DNA from: Flagellimonas beolgyonensis
GTDB lineage: Bacteria > Bacteroidota > Bacteroidia > Flavobacteriales > Flavobacteriaceae
NCBI RefSeq assembly: GCF_003992615.1
Contig: NZ_RZMY01000016.1
Location: 372,001-436,000, forward strand
Direction of reading: 5' to 3'
Length of the DNA stretch: 64,000 nt
Shown here: piece by piece, positions 51,874 through 60,104 of the stretch
Layout of the letters: each line of letters begins with the position of its first letter
How positions within the stretch are numbered: position 1 is the first letter of the stretch
Notes under the pieces: model-generated
Databases searched by the model: none
Seen by the model: the letters and a program-made list of their open reading frames with translations, nothing else
What the model was told of the DNA's origin: nothing
Made by a program: the position numbers and the translations under genes

Positions 51874-52665
51874 ATGAAAAACAAACATGTTGATGAATTG
51901 ATTCCCGATTATCTGGACGGTTCACTTAAAGGGGAAGACTTACGAAAAATGGAGCAACACCTTGCGGAATGTCCCCTTTGTCAAAAGGAATTGGAAGAAA
52001 TGAAACTATTGTTTTCCGCATTTAGGGAAGACCAAATTGAGGTTCCTTCCGAAAGGTTGAAGGCTCAATTTGAAAAAGTGCTGGAAACGGAAATATCAAA
52101 TCACGGCCAGGTGATTCAATTGCAGCCGCAACGAAAAGGAAACAACTGGTCGAACACCTTTTTAAAAGTGGCGGCAAGCATTGCACTTTTGGTGGCATCC
52201 TTCCAAATGGGCAGTGTATTCCAACAGCAAAAAGCCAATAAGGACATCGCGCTACTGCAGGAGGAGACCCTCCAAATGAAACAAACGGCCATGTTATCGC
52301 TGATGGAAAACCAATCGGCCAGCAAACGCATCCAAGGAGTCAGCTACATTGAAGAATTTGAAAGTCCGGATGAAGCCATCATCAAAGCACTGGGCAACCG
52401 ATTGTTATATGATGAAAACGACAACGTTCGTATGTCTGCCTTCGATGCCCTTGCAAAGTTCACTTCCTCGGAAAGTGTAAAAAACATACTCATTGAGGCT
52501 TTGGAAAAAGAGAAAAATCCGAGTATCCAAGTCGCTATCATTCAAGCACTGGTGCAAATCCAAGAGAAAAAAGCGGTGAAACCCATGCAAAAATTATTGG
52601 ATCAAGAAGACACCCAACCCTTTATAAAAGAACAGATCAAAGCAGTATTACCCAGTATAACATAA
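51874..52665 (+). CDS. Anti-sigma factor with zinc finger, one membrane helix and periplasmic HEAT repeats
   Basis: The 263-aa protein has an N-terminal zf-HC2 anti-sigma zinc finger (about 1-50, HLAECPLCQKEL), a membrane helix (about 105-125, LKVAASIALLVASFQMG), a short coiled coil and two or three HEAT-type repeats (about 165-263, NDNVRMSAFDALAKF and NPSIQVAIIQALVQIQEK). It starts at the ATG 51874; a longer upstream start (51823) overlaps the sigma gene and is rejected. It would hold the sigma factor at the membrane until a signal reaches the HEAT domain. Confidence 0.85.
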   Translation: MKNKHVDELIPDYLDGSLKGEDLRKMEQHLAECPLCQKELEEMKLLFSAFREDQIEVPSERLKAQFEKVLETEISNHGQVIQLQPQRKGNNWSNTFLKVAASIALLVASFQMGSVFQQQKANKDIALLQEETLQMKQTAMLSLMENQSASKRIQGVSYIEEFESPDEAIIKALGNRLLYDENDNVRMSAFDALAKFTSSESVKNILIEALEKEKNPSIQVAIIQALVQIQEKKAVKPMQKLLDQEDTQPFIKEQIKAVLPSIT

Positions 52666-52684
52666 ACATCAAAAAACGAAAATC

Positions 52685-53437
52685 ATGAGAAAATCAATTT
52701 TTATTATTGCGGCCCTTTTAGTGGGCACCTTGGCCAAGGCCCAGACAGATTACACGAAATCATTAAGCGGCATCGAGTGGGTCAAAATTGAATCGAAAAC
52801 GGACATCACCGTTAAAACCCACAGCTCCAATGAGCTTTTGATCAAATCCGGTCCCGAAGTGAAGACCCCCGAAAGGGCCAAAGGTCTCAAATTGGTCGGA
52901 GAGGGAGGGCCGGACAACACCAATATCGGTTTCTCCGTGGTGCAAGATGGCAACACATTGATCGTACACAATTTGAGAAAAAGCAAAGGGGCCGAAATCT
53001 ACCTACCCAAATCCCAAAACCTATCTGTTAAGAGCACTTGGAACGGCGACATCGACATCGATGGGTTTTCAGGAGAAATCGAGGCAGATGCCCAACTCAA
53101 TGGTAGTGTAAAGATCACCAACGTAAATGGTCCGGTAACCGCCAACTCCCTTAATGGAACCTTGGAAGTGGTTTTCGGGACCGTAAAACAAGATTCCCCG
53201 ATTACTTTGTACTCTACTAACGGAGTGGTGGATGTTTCGCTACCTGGCAATACCCCCGCCAACCTATCGTTGAGCACCTTGAATGGAAATCTTTATACCG
53301 ACTTCGACATAAAAGTGACCGAAAAGGATGGCATGAAATCCTATTTGGGACGAAAAGTGAATGCCGCCATCAATGGTGGTGGAGTCAAAATCTCCATGAA
53401 ATCTGTCAATAGTAATATGTACCTCCGAAAAAAATAA
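52685..53437 (+). CDS. DUF4097-family periplasmic beta-helix protein 1
   Basis: The 250-aa protein has a signal peptide (about 1-19, ending AKAQ) and a DUF4097 right-handed beta-helix with rungs such as INGPVTANSLNGTLEVVFG-type repeats (seen as NVNGPVTANSLNGTLEVV and STLNGNLYTDF). Such proteins sit in the envelope and are of unknown role; they commonly lie behind ECF/anti-sigma genes in Flavobacteria. It follows the anti-sigma gene by 19 bp, with a similar protein downstream. Confidence 0.8.
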   Translation: MRKSIFIIAALLVGTLAKAQTDYTKSLSGIEWVKIESKTDITVKTHSSNELLIKSGPEVKTPERAKGLKLVGEGGPDNTNIGFSVVQDGNTLIVHNLRKSKGAEIYLPKSQNLSVKSTWNGDIDIDGFSGEIEADAQLNGSVKITNVNGPVTANSLNGTLEVVFGTVKQDSPITLYSTNGVVDVSLPGNTPANLSLSTLNGNLYTDFDIKVTEKDGMKSYLGRKVNAAINGGGVKISMKSVNSNMYLRKK

Positions 53438-53444
53438 TCTCAAA

Positions 53445-53504
53445 TGTCACATCGAGCGGAGTCGAGATGTTTTTATCCATCTTTCGACTGCGCTCAAGAT
53501 GACA
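53445..53504. repeat. Imperfect palindromic intergenic repeat (REP-like)
   Basis: TGTCACATCGAGCGGAGTCGAGATG (53445-53469, read in parts) pairs with CATCTTTCGACTGCGCTCAAGATGACA (53479-53505). The TCGAGCGNAGTCGA core is a dispersed palindromic repeat that I recall from several flavobacterial genomes. It forms a long hairpin between the two DUF4097 genes and may act on mRNA stability or be a small mobile palindrome. Confidence 0.7.
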
Positions 53505-53541
53505 AAACATCAATTTAAAATCATCTTAAAAACGAACAGTC

Positions 53542-54255
53542 ATGAAAAAATGGATCATCACCGCAGTTGTGGGATTGGCAACCCTATCCCTATCGGCACA
53601 AAAAGTTATTGAAAAAAACTTCAAGTATTCCGGTCAGTTTATTGACCTTAACGTAAAATTTGCCTCCGAAATCGAAGTAAAGACCTGGGATAAATCCACG
53701 GTATACCTGAAGGCGGACATCACCACCAAAAATGGCAAATTCATCGACCTATACAACTTGGACATTGATGAAAACGGATCTACATTGGACATTGAAGAAG
53801 ATGCCATCCCTGTTTTCAAAGCCTTTCAGGATGAGTGGGACAGAAATCACCCAGGTTCCAAAAATAGAGGGTTCATGGAAGATGACACCTATGAATTCAA
53901 CTATGTACTTTATGTGCCCAAGGGAGCTCGTTTTAAAGTGAGCAGCATCAATGGCACCCTAAAATCAGACATCATCGAAGGGGATTTTACGGCCGAATTG
54001 ATCAATGGGGATATCGACATCAAACAATACAAGGGTGATATGGACCTCCAGACCATCAACGGTGCCATTGACCTAGTGATGAAAAACACCCGATTGGTGG
54101 CCGAAACCTTGAATGGAAATATCTATGCCGACGAAAAGCTGAACTTGGTGGTTTCGGACAAGTATGTGGGTCAAAAAGTGGAAGGCAGCTTCGACAAGGC
54201 TGAAAACCGATTGCGACTGAACACCATCAACGGGAATCTATACCTTAGGCTTTAG
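53542..54255 (+). CDS. DUF4097-family periplasmic beta-helix protein 2
   Basis: The 237-aa protein has a signal peptide (about 1-19, ending LSAQ) and the same beta-helix pattern as its upstream neighbour (SSINGTLKSDIIEGDFTAEL, DLQTINGAIDLVM, TLNGNIYADEKLN and NTINGNLYLRL). The two genes look like an old tandem duplication in one operon with the ECF sigma/anti-sigma pair. Its TAG overlaps the stop of the convergent DUF423 gene by 4 bp. Confidence 0.8.
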   Translation: MKKWIITAVVGLATLSLSAQKVIEKNFKYSGQFIDLNVKFASEIEVKTWDKSTVYLKADITTKNGKFIDLYNLDIDENGSTLDIEEDAIPVFKAFQDEWDRNHPGSKNRGFMEDDTYEFNYVLYVPKGARFKVSSINGTLKSDIIEGDFTAELINGDIDIKQYKGDMDLQTINGAIDLVMKNTRLVAETLNGNIYADEKLNLVVSDKYVGQKVEGSFDKAENRLRLNTINGNLYLRL

Positions 54256-54644
54256 ACCAAGTTGGCCACAAAGGAATAAAGTAACAATGCCCATCCCGCG
54301 ACCAACAATAATCCCCCAATGGGAGTTACAGGACCCAAAAACCGCAATTTTTCACCTTTGGCAGCGCTCAAACAAAGGGCATAAATACTGAAGGAGAACA
54401 ACAAGGTCCCAAAAATGAAACAATTGACAATGGCCGCATCCAACGCATTGTCAAAACCCAAATTAAAGCCCAGTACCAAAAGTACGATGGCATGGTACAT
54501 TTGATATTTGACCCCTGTCTCAAAACTATGGAGCAGTTCAGGGGTCAATTTCTTTTTAAGGGCGTGGGCACCGAAAGCACCGAAAACGACAGCCAAAAGT
54601 CCAAAAAGTGCACCCATCAATTGCGCCATAAATATTGTTCCCAT
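54252..54644 (-). CDS. DUF423 membrane protein
   Basis: The 130-aa protein has four membrane helices and the DUF423 start ALFGLLAVVFGAFGAHALKKKLTPELLHSFETGVKYQMYHAIVLLVLG (key parts: FGAFGAHALKKKL, FETGVKYQMYHA). The family is widespread and of unknown function. It is transcribed after the DUF2141 gene, 10 bp away, and converges with the DUF4097 gene. Confidence 0.9.
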   Translation of the reverse strand: MGTIFMAQLMGALFGLLAVVFGAFGAHALKKKLTPELLHSFETGVKYQMYHAIVLLVLGFNLGFDNALDAAIVNCFIFGTLLFSFSIYALCLSAAKGEKLRFLGPVTPIGGLLLVAGWALLLYSFVANLV

Positions 54645-54654
54645 CTGATTTTAA

Positions 54655-55086
54655 TTAAAGAGTGATGTTGATTTCGTAATCCGAGGAAATGTGAAAGGCA
54701 CAATCCTTATATTTTGGTGGTCCGAAAGTCCGCATCTCCGCATTGGAAAATGCCACCTTTTCCTTTGGAATGCCCAGCCAATTGGTATCCAATTTCCCAT
54801 TGTCGTTTTCATCATGAAAAACAGCCAAGGCATATTCCCCAGCAGGCAAATTTGGTATCTTCAACGTTACAATCCCTTCATTGGCATGCACGCTGTTCGT
54901 AGTGAGGACCCCATCAAAGGACAAAAATGTATTGTGGGAGTTATAGACTGCAACGTTCACCTTTCCCTTTTTGGATGCCACATTGTGTACATGCACTGAA
55001 ATGGTATTTTGGGCAAAAGCCAACATGGGGAACATTACTAAACTTATGGCCACCGCCATTTTATTATTCATTGCCTTAATCAACAT
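54655..55086 (-). CDS. Secreted DUF2141 protein
   Basis: The 143-aa protein has a signal peptide (about 1-26, ending LAFAQ) and a DUF2141 beta-sandwich, with KVNVAVYNSHNTFLSFDG, GEYALAVFHDENDNGKLDTNWLG and the Asp-rich DENDNGKLD loop that may bind calcium. Function is unknown. Its start overlaps the end of the upstream membrane protein gene by 11 bp. Confidence 0.88.
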   Translation of the reverse strand: MLIKAMNNKMAVAISLVMFPMLAFAQNTISVHVHNVASKKGKVNVAVYNSHNTFLSFDGVLTTNSVHANEGIVTLKIPNLPAGEYALAVFHDENDNGKLDTNWLGIPKEKVAFSNAEMRTFGPPKYKDCAFHISSDYEINITL

Positions 55087-55507
55087 GGGTACGGTTTTGC
55101 ATTTCGGTCTGCAAAATTGAGAATAATTCTTGGGTCTCGGTACTATCTTGCAGGTTCATGTACAAGGTAAGGGAATCATGGTGTACCAACTTGATCTTGT
55201 GTTGCCGCAGATCGTCCACAAAAACATGCACTTTGGTCTGTGTTACCGAATCCAGAAAAATGCCTTTTTCCCTTGCTTTCCAAGAAAAACCGCTTGATCG
55301 TTCCATTTCGGGCAACTTTTCCACAAAGAGTACGCTGTCCAGTTCCGCCAATGGGATTTTTTGGTAGTACAGCCCGGAAAGTACCTTTAGGTTGCCTTCC
55401 TCCACCTTGTACCAATTTTTATAGTGCTCCACAAAAGCGAGAATACAAACGATTACCGTCAGCACAATCAATAGGTTCCACAGCCAATGTCTCTTTTTGG
55501 TTCCCAT
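55076..55507 (-). CDS. Unknown membrane-anchored protein, possibly PH-like
   Basis: The 143-aa protein has a membrane helix (about residues 9-27) and a beta-rich soluble part (about 35-130, YKVEEGNLKVLSGLYYQKIP) that resembles bacterial PH-domain/YdbT-like proteins, without certainty. It heads the three-gene minus-strand unit with DUF2141 and DUF423 and is divergent from the SDR gene (105 bp between starts). Confidence 0.65.
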   Translation of the reverse strand: MGTKKRHWLWNLLIVLTVIVCILAFVEHYKNWYKVEEGNLKVLSGLYYQKIPLAELDSVLFVEKLPEMERSSGFSWKAREKGIFLDSVTQTKVHVFVDDLRQHKIKLVHHDSLTLYMNLQDSTETQELFSILQTEMQNRTHVD

Positions 55508-55612
55508 TCAAACACTTGTTTTACTGAATTGGATTTTAAAGGTAGTGCAATTCATTTTAGCAATCAAAAAGCGCTTTTCCCCCTATCTTTGAAAACAACA
55601 ATCAAACGATTT

Positions 55613-56368
55613 ATGGATTTTACAGGAAAAAATGTGTTAGTCACTGGAGCTTCCCGTGGTATAGGAAAGGCAACTGCGATGGCGTTTGCCCAAAAAGGGG
55701 CCATAGTGGGCATCAATTACCGAAGCAATGATGAAGTGGCCCAACAAACCTTATCCGAATTACCCGGGAGCGGCCACAAACTGTTCAAAAGGGATATTTC
55801 CCAAAAGGCCGAGACCAAAACGCTTATTGATGATTTTATAAAAGCTTACGGCCGATTGGACGTTCTGGTGAACAATGCGGGCATTTCCATTTTCCATGAA
55901 ATTGACAAGGTCGATTTTGACCATTGGACACATGCATGGGAAAAAACCTTCGAAACCAACCTATTCGCTGTGGCCAACACCTGCTATTGGGCGGCCCAGA
56001 GCATGATAAAATCGGGCGGTGGGCATATTGTGAATGTATCGTCTCGTGGGTCCTTCCGTGGCGAGCCCACCAAACCAGCTTACGGGGCCAGCAAAGCTGC
56101 CTTGAATGCTATGAGCCAATCGCTCGCCAAAAAATTGGCTCCTTACAAAATCTACATCGGGGTGGTGGCACCCGGATTTACCGAAACCGAAATGGCCAAG
56201 GAAACCCTGACGCCAGTTGAACGTGAAAACCTGTTACGGGAATCCCCTTTCAAACGTATGGCCCAGCCCGAAGAAGTGGCCCATGCCATCCTATTCCTGG
56301 CATCTGAAGGGGCGGCCTATTCCTCGGGTACCATAATCGATGTTAACGGTGCATCCTACCTAAGATAG
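55613..56368 (+). CDS. Short-chain dehydrogenase/reductase (SDR)
   Basis: From the ATG at 55613 the protein has 251 aa: the NAD(P) motif VTGASRGIGKATA (about residues 10-22), NNAG (in VLVNNAGISIFHE) and the catalytic YxxxK (PAYGASKAALNAM) with a Ser in NVSSRG upstream. It ends with the usual GTIIDVNGASYLR. An earlier start (55487) adds unrelated residues and is rejected. Substrate unknown; classical SDRs reduce keto acyl or sugar substrates. A small unknown gene follows after 7 bp. Confidence 0.93.
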   Translation: MDFTGKNVLVTGASRGIGKATAMAFAQKGAIVGINYRSNDEVAQQTLSELPGSGHKLFKRDISQKAETKTLIDDFIKAYGRLDVLVNNAGISIFHEIDKVDFDHWTHAWEKTFETNLFAVANTCYWAAQSMIKSGGGHIVNVSSRGSFRGEPTKPAYGASKAALNAMSQSLAKKLAPYKIYIGVVAPGFTETEMAKETLTPVERENLLRESPFKRMAQPEEVAHAILFLASEGAAYSSGTIIDVNGASYLR

Positions 56369-56375
56369 TAATCGC

Positions 56376-56852
56376 ATGAAGGCAGCTACAATAGCCCAAC
56401 TCAAAAAAGAACTCCAATTCAAGTCCCAAGACGATATTGTGCAGCTCTGTTTGCGTTTGGCCCGTTTTAAAAAGGAGAACAAAGAACTTCTCACCTATCT
56501 GCTCTTTGAATCCGACAGTGAGGCCGGTTATATTGAAACGGTTAAACTAGAGGTGGACGAAATGTTCGCGGACATTAACATCAATAGCTATTTCTATATC
56601 AAAAAGAGTGTGCGGAAAATATTGCGGACCATCAAAAAATACATCCGCTATTCGGGCAACAAGGAAACCGAAGTGGAATTGTTGTTGTATTTCTGTGAAA
56701 AGCTAAAAAATCTGAAGCCTTCCATTCACAGAAACACCACATTGCTCAATTTATATACCCGACAATTGGATTATATCGCCAAAAAAATGCCCTTGCTCCA
56801 CGAAGACCTGCAATACGATTTCGGCATGACCCTAGAAAAACTCCGCGAGTGA
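56376..56852 (+). CDS. Unknown helical protein
   Basis: The 158-aa protein is soluble and nearly all helical (ATIAQLKKELQFKSQDDIVQLCLRLARFKKEN, key part LKKELQFKSQDDIV) with a Lys-rich central region. I do not recognise the family. It follows the SDR gene by 7 bp and was probably co-transcribed with it. Base use is normal for the window. Confidence 0.6.
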   Translation: MKAATIAQLKKELQFKSQDDIVQLCLRLARFKKENKELLTYLLFESDSEAGYIETVKLEVDEMFADININSYFYIKKSVRKILRTIKKYIRYSGNKETEVELLLYFCEKLKNLKPSIHRNTTLLNLYTRQLDYIAKKMPLLHEDLQYDFGMTLEKLRE

Positions 56853-56911
56853 TATTTTTTCGTTCATATTGAGTAACTTGGGGCTAACTACTCAAAACCA
56901 ACGCTCAGATT

Positions 56912-59900
56912 ATGAAAATGCAAACAACCTCAACCAAAACATGGTGGCTTATGGCCATGTTTTTCACAACCCTTTTCAATTTTGCTCAAAACGACCAAGC
57001 ATCCATGCCCGTGGATACCAGTTTTTACAGTGGTTTTTCCTGGCGGAACATTGGTCCTGACCGCGGCGGAAGGTCACTGGGCTGTGCAGGAAGTCCCTCC
57101 AGACCCAACGAATATTATTTTGGGGCCACAGGTGGTGGCCTCTGGAAAACCATCGATGGCGGCAATACTTGGACCGCGGTAACGGACGGACAAGTGACCA
57201 GCTCTTCGGTGGGAGCGGTGGCCGTGGCCGAGAGTAATCCGGACGTAGTATACATTGGTATGGGGGAAACCCAGTTGCGCGGCAGCATTACCCAAGGCGA
57301 CGGCGTTTACAAAACCACGGATGGTGGCAAAACTTGGACCCATTTAGGATTGGAAGAAACACAAGCCATTTCAAGGGTACGGGTGGACCCCACCAACGAA
57401 AACATTGTGTACGTGGCAGCCCTTGGGCATCCCTACGGCGAAAACGAGGAACGGGGTGTTTTTAAAAGTGTGGACGGTGGAAAAACCTGGAAAAAAGTAT
57501 TGTATGTGAGTCCCAAAGCGGGCGCTGCTGATTTGATCATTGATCGAAACGACCCCAATACCCTGTATGCCAGTACGTGGCAGGTGTACCGAAAAGCATG
57601 GAAAATGTGGGGCGGTGGTCCCGATTGTAAATTGTGGAAGTCCATCGATGGCGGAGAAACTTGGACCGACTTGACCAAAAATCCCGGAATGCCCGAAGGT
57701 CCCATTGGAAAAATCGGGGTAACCGTTTCCCCAGTGGATTCGAACCGGGTTTGGGCCATTGTGGAAGCCAACGAAGGAGGTGTGTTCAGATCGGATGATG
57801 GTGGAAAAACCTGGGAGCTCACCAATAATGAACGAAAACTGCGCCAACGCGCTTTTTACTATTCCCGAATTTATGCCGATCCCAAGGACAAGGATGTGGT
57901 GTACGGTTTAAATGTTGGCTTTTTCAAATCCACAGATGGGGGAAAAACCTTCGATGTTACCATCCGAACTCCACACAGCGACAATCACGATCTATGGATC
58001 GACCCCAATGACCCAGAACGTATGATCAGCTCCAATGATGGTGGTGGTGTAGTAAGCATCAACGGAGGCAAAACATGGACCGAACAGGATTATCCCACGT
58101 CACAATTCTATCACGTAATGGCCACCAGCGACGTGCCCTACCACGTGGTGGGTGCCCAGCAAGACAACAGTACGTTGGCCATGCCCAGTGATGGATGGGA
58201 TTTTATGCAGGCCCGTGGCCCGAACCACGGCTGGTACTATGCTGTTGGCGGTGGTGAGAGTGGCTGGATTACCCAAAGCCCGACCAATCCGGATATATTT
58301 TATGCCGGAAGCCAAGGCGCCCTATTGACGCGATATGACCGAAGCAACGGACAGATAAGGGATATTCAGGTGTATCCACGATTCTTTTCTGGGGAACCGG
58401 CAAGTGCCCTTCCGGAACGTTGGCAATGGACGTTCCCCATTATGTTCGCGCCAAAAGACCCCAATGTGATGTATACCTGCTCCCAACATGTTTGGAAAAC
58501 CACAAACGATGGACAGACCTGGGAAAAAATCAGTCCGGACCTCACCTATGCTGACCCAGAAACACTGGGGAAAACCGGGGGTATCATCACCATGGACATG
58601 AACGGGCCTGAAATTTATGCCACCGTATTTGCCTTGGCACCTTCCAATCACGACATCAACACCATTTGGGCCGGCTCGGATGATGGCAAAATCCATATTA
58701 CAAGGGATGGCGGTAAAAATTGGGAAGACATCACCCCAAAGGATTTACCAAAATTCTCACGGGTAAGCATCATCGATGAATCCATTCACAATCCGGGTAC
58801 TTTGTACGTGGCCGCCAACCGTTACCAAGTGGATGATCGTGAGCCTTATGTTTTTAAGACGCACGATTACGGAAAAACTTGGACCAAGATCATCAACGGG
58901 ATAGAAAAAGGACATTTTGCACGGGCCATCCGTGAAGACCATGTACGGGAGGGCTTGTTGTTCTTGGCCACCGAACATGGCGTTTATTTTTCCATAAACG
59001 ATGGCGAACAATGGCAATCCCTGCAATTAAACCTGCCCGACACCCCGATCAGGGATTTGGTGATCAAGGACAACGATGTGGTCTTGGGCTCCCACGGTAG
59101 GGGATTCTGGATCTTGGACGATATACAACCGTTACGCGAATATTCAGAAGAGCTTATCAGTGATAGAAATGTACTGTTCAAGCCCACCAATGCGATTAGA
59201 GGGATTACCAATGCCACTTTCCAATATTATTTGGAAGAACAGGTGGACAGTGTTACGTTTTCCATCTTTGATGCCGACAATAATTTGATTGAAGCATTTG
59301 GAGGCAACCAACCCAAATACAAAAAGGACGACAATGCATCTTGGTGGAGCCGTGGCAGCAGTACCACTCCGACAACTGCAAAAGGCATCAATTCTTTTAC
59401 CTGGAATTTGAGGTATCCCGGACCCACGACCTTTGATGGCATCATTATTTGGGGAGCTTCAGCCAAGCAAGGGCCAAAAGCACCGCTCGGCACGTACACC
59501 GTGCAAATGAAAGTTGGTACGGAGGTCATCAAAAGCTATCCGTTTACCATTGAAATGGACCCCAACTTGAAAGGCATTACGGCCGAAGACCTTCAAAAGC
59601 AATTTGACTTGGCATCCAAAATCACCAAAAAAGCCACCATTGCCAATGAAGCGGTCATCCAGATCAGGGACATTCGCAAGCAATTGGATAGTTTGGGCAA
59701 AGGTATTTCGAGCCATCAATTCAAAAAGCTATCCAGTGATTTTATGGGCACCCTTACCGAAATTGAGGAAGACCTGTATCAGACCAAGAACCAATCGGGT
59801 CAAGACCCCTTAAACTTCCCGATTAAATTGAACAACCGATTCAATGCCTTGCAACGAAGCATCGAAAATGGGGACGCCAGACCAACGGATGCTGCATACG

Positions 59901-60031
59901 TGGTGTACGATGAACTTTCGAAGGAGTTGGACCAACACATGGCTAAATTGAACAGCACTCTTAAAACGCAACTTCCAAAGGTAAATGTCCTTTTGGAAAA
60001 AAATGGCAGTGGCACCATCCGTTTGGAATAG
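56912..60031 (+). CDS. Large secreted Asp-box beta-propeller (sortilin/VPS10-like) protein
   Basis: The 1039-aa protein has a signal peptide (about 1-25) and about 11 Asp-box repeats (S/T-x-D-G-G-x-T-W type) spread over two propeller halves, for example TIDGGNTWTAV, TTDGGKTWTHL, SVDGGKTWKKV, SDDGGKTWELT, STDGGKTFDVT, TRDGGKNWEDI and THDYGKTWTKI. A C-terminal region (about 750-1039) contains beta and helical parts. Such proteins are common in Bacteroidota and are usually called glycosyl-hydrolase/WD40-like; no catalytic sialidase residues are evident. A separate single-gene unit, 73 bp before the GH13 gene. Confidence 0.85.
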   Translation: MKMQTTSTKTWWLMAMFFTTLFNFAQNDQASMPVDTSFYSGFSWRNIGPDRGGRSLGCAGSPSRPNEYYFGATGGGLWKTIDGGNTWTAVTDGQVTSSSVGAVAVAESNPDVVYIGMGETQLRGSITQGDGVYKTTDGGKTWTHLGLEETQAISRVRVDPTNENIVYVAALGHPYGENEERGVFKSVDGGKTWKKVLYVSPKAGAADLIIDRNDPNTLYASTWQVYRKAWKMWGGGPDCKLWKSIDGGETWTDLTKNPGMPEGPIGKIGVTVSPVDSNRVWAIVEANEGGVFRSDDGGKTWELTNNERKLRQRAFYYSRIYADPKDKDVVYGLNVGFFKSTDGGKTFDVTIRTPHSDNHDLWIDPNDPERMISSNDGGGVVSINGGKTWTEQDYPTSQFYHVMATSDVPYHVVGAQQDNSTLAMPSDGWDFMQARGPNHGWYYAVGGGESGWITQSPTNPDIFYAGSQGALLTRYDRSNGQIRDIQVYPRFFSGEPASALPERWQWTFPIMFAPKDPNVMYTCSQHVWKTTNDGQTWEKISPDLTYADPETLGKTGGIITMDMNGPEIYATVFALAPSNHDINTIWAGSDDGKIHITRDGGKNWEDITPKDLPKFSRVSIIDESIHNPGTLYVAANRYQVDDREPYVFKTHDYGKTWTKIINGIEKGHFARAIREDHVREGLLFLATEHGVYFSINDGEQWQSLQLNLPDTPIRDLVIKDNDVVLGSHGRGFWILDDIQPLREYSEELISDRNVLFKPTNAIRGITNATFQYYLEEQVDSVTFSIFDADNNLIEAFGGNQPKYKKDDNASWWSRGSSTTPTTAKGINSFTWNLRYPGPTTFDGIIIWGASAKQGPKAPLGTYTVQMKVGTEVIKSYPFTIEMDPNLKGITAEDLQKQFDLASKITKKATIANEAVIQIRDIRKQLDSLGKGISSHQFKKLSSDFMGTLTEIEEDLYQTKNQSGQDPLNFPIKLNNRFNALQRSIENGDARPTDAAYVVYDELSKELDQHMAKLNSTLKTQLPKVNVLLEKNGSGTIRLE

Positions 60032-60104
60032 AACGGCAAAGCGATAAAAGAACATATGGGCAAATCACCTATCTTTAAGGAATACTGCATATAAACCAAC
60101 TGTT

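Noticed and set aside
57140..58900. Regular repeats suggestive of a CRISPR or tandem repeat array
   Set aside because: They are protein-level Asp-box repeats (DGGxTW) of a beta-propeller, with irregular spacing and no spacers.
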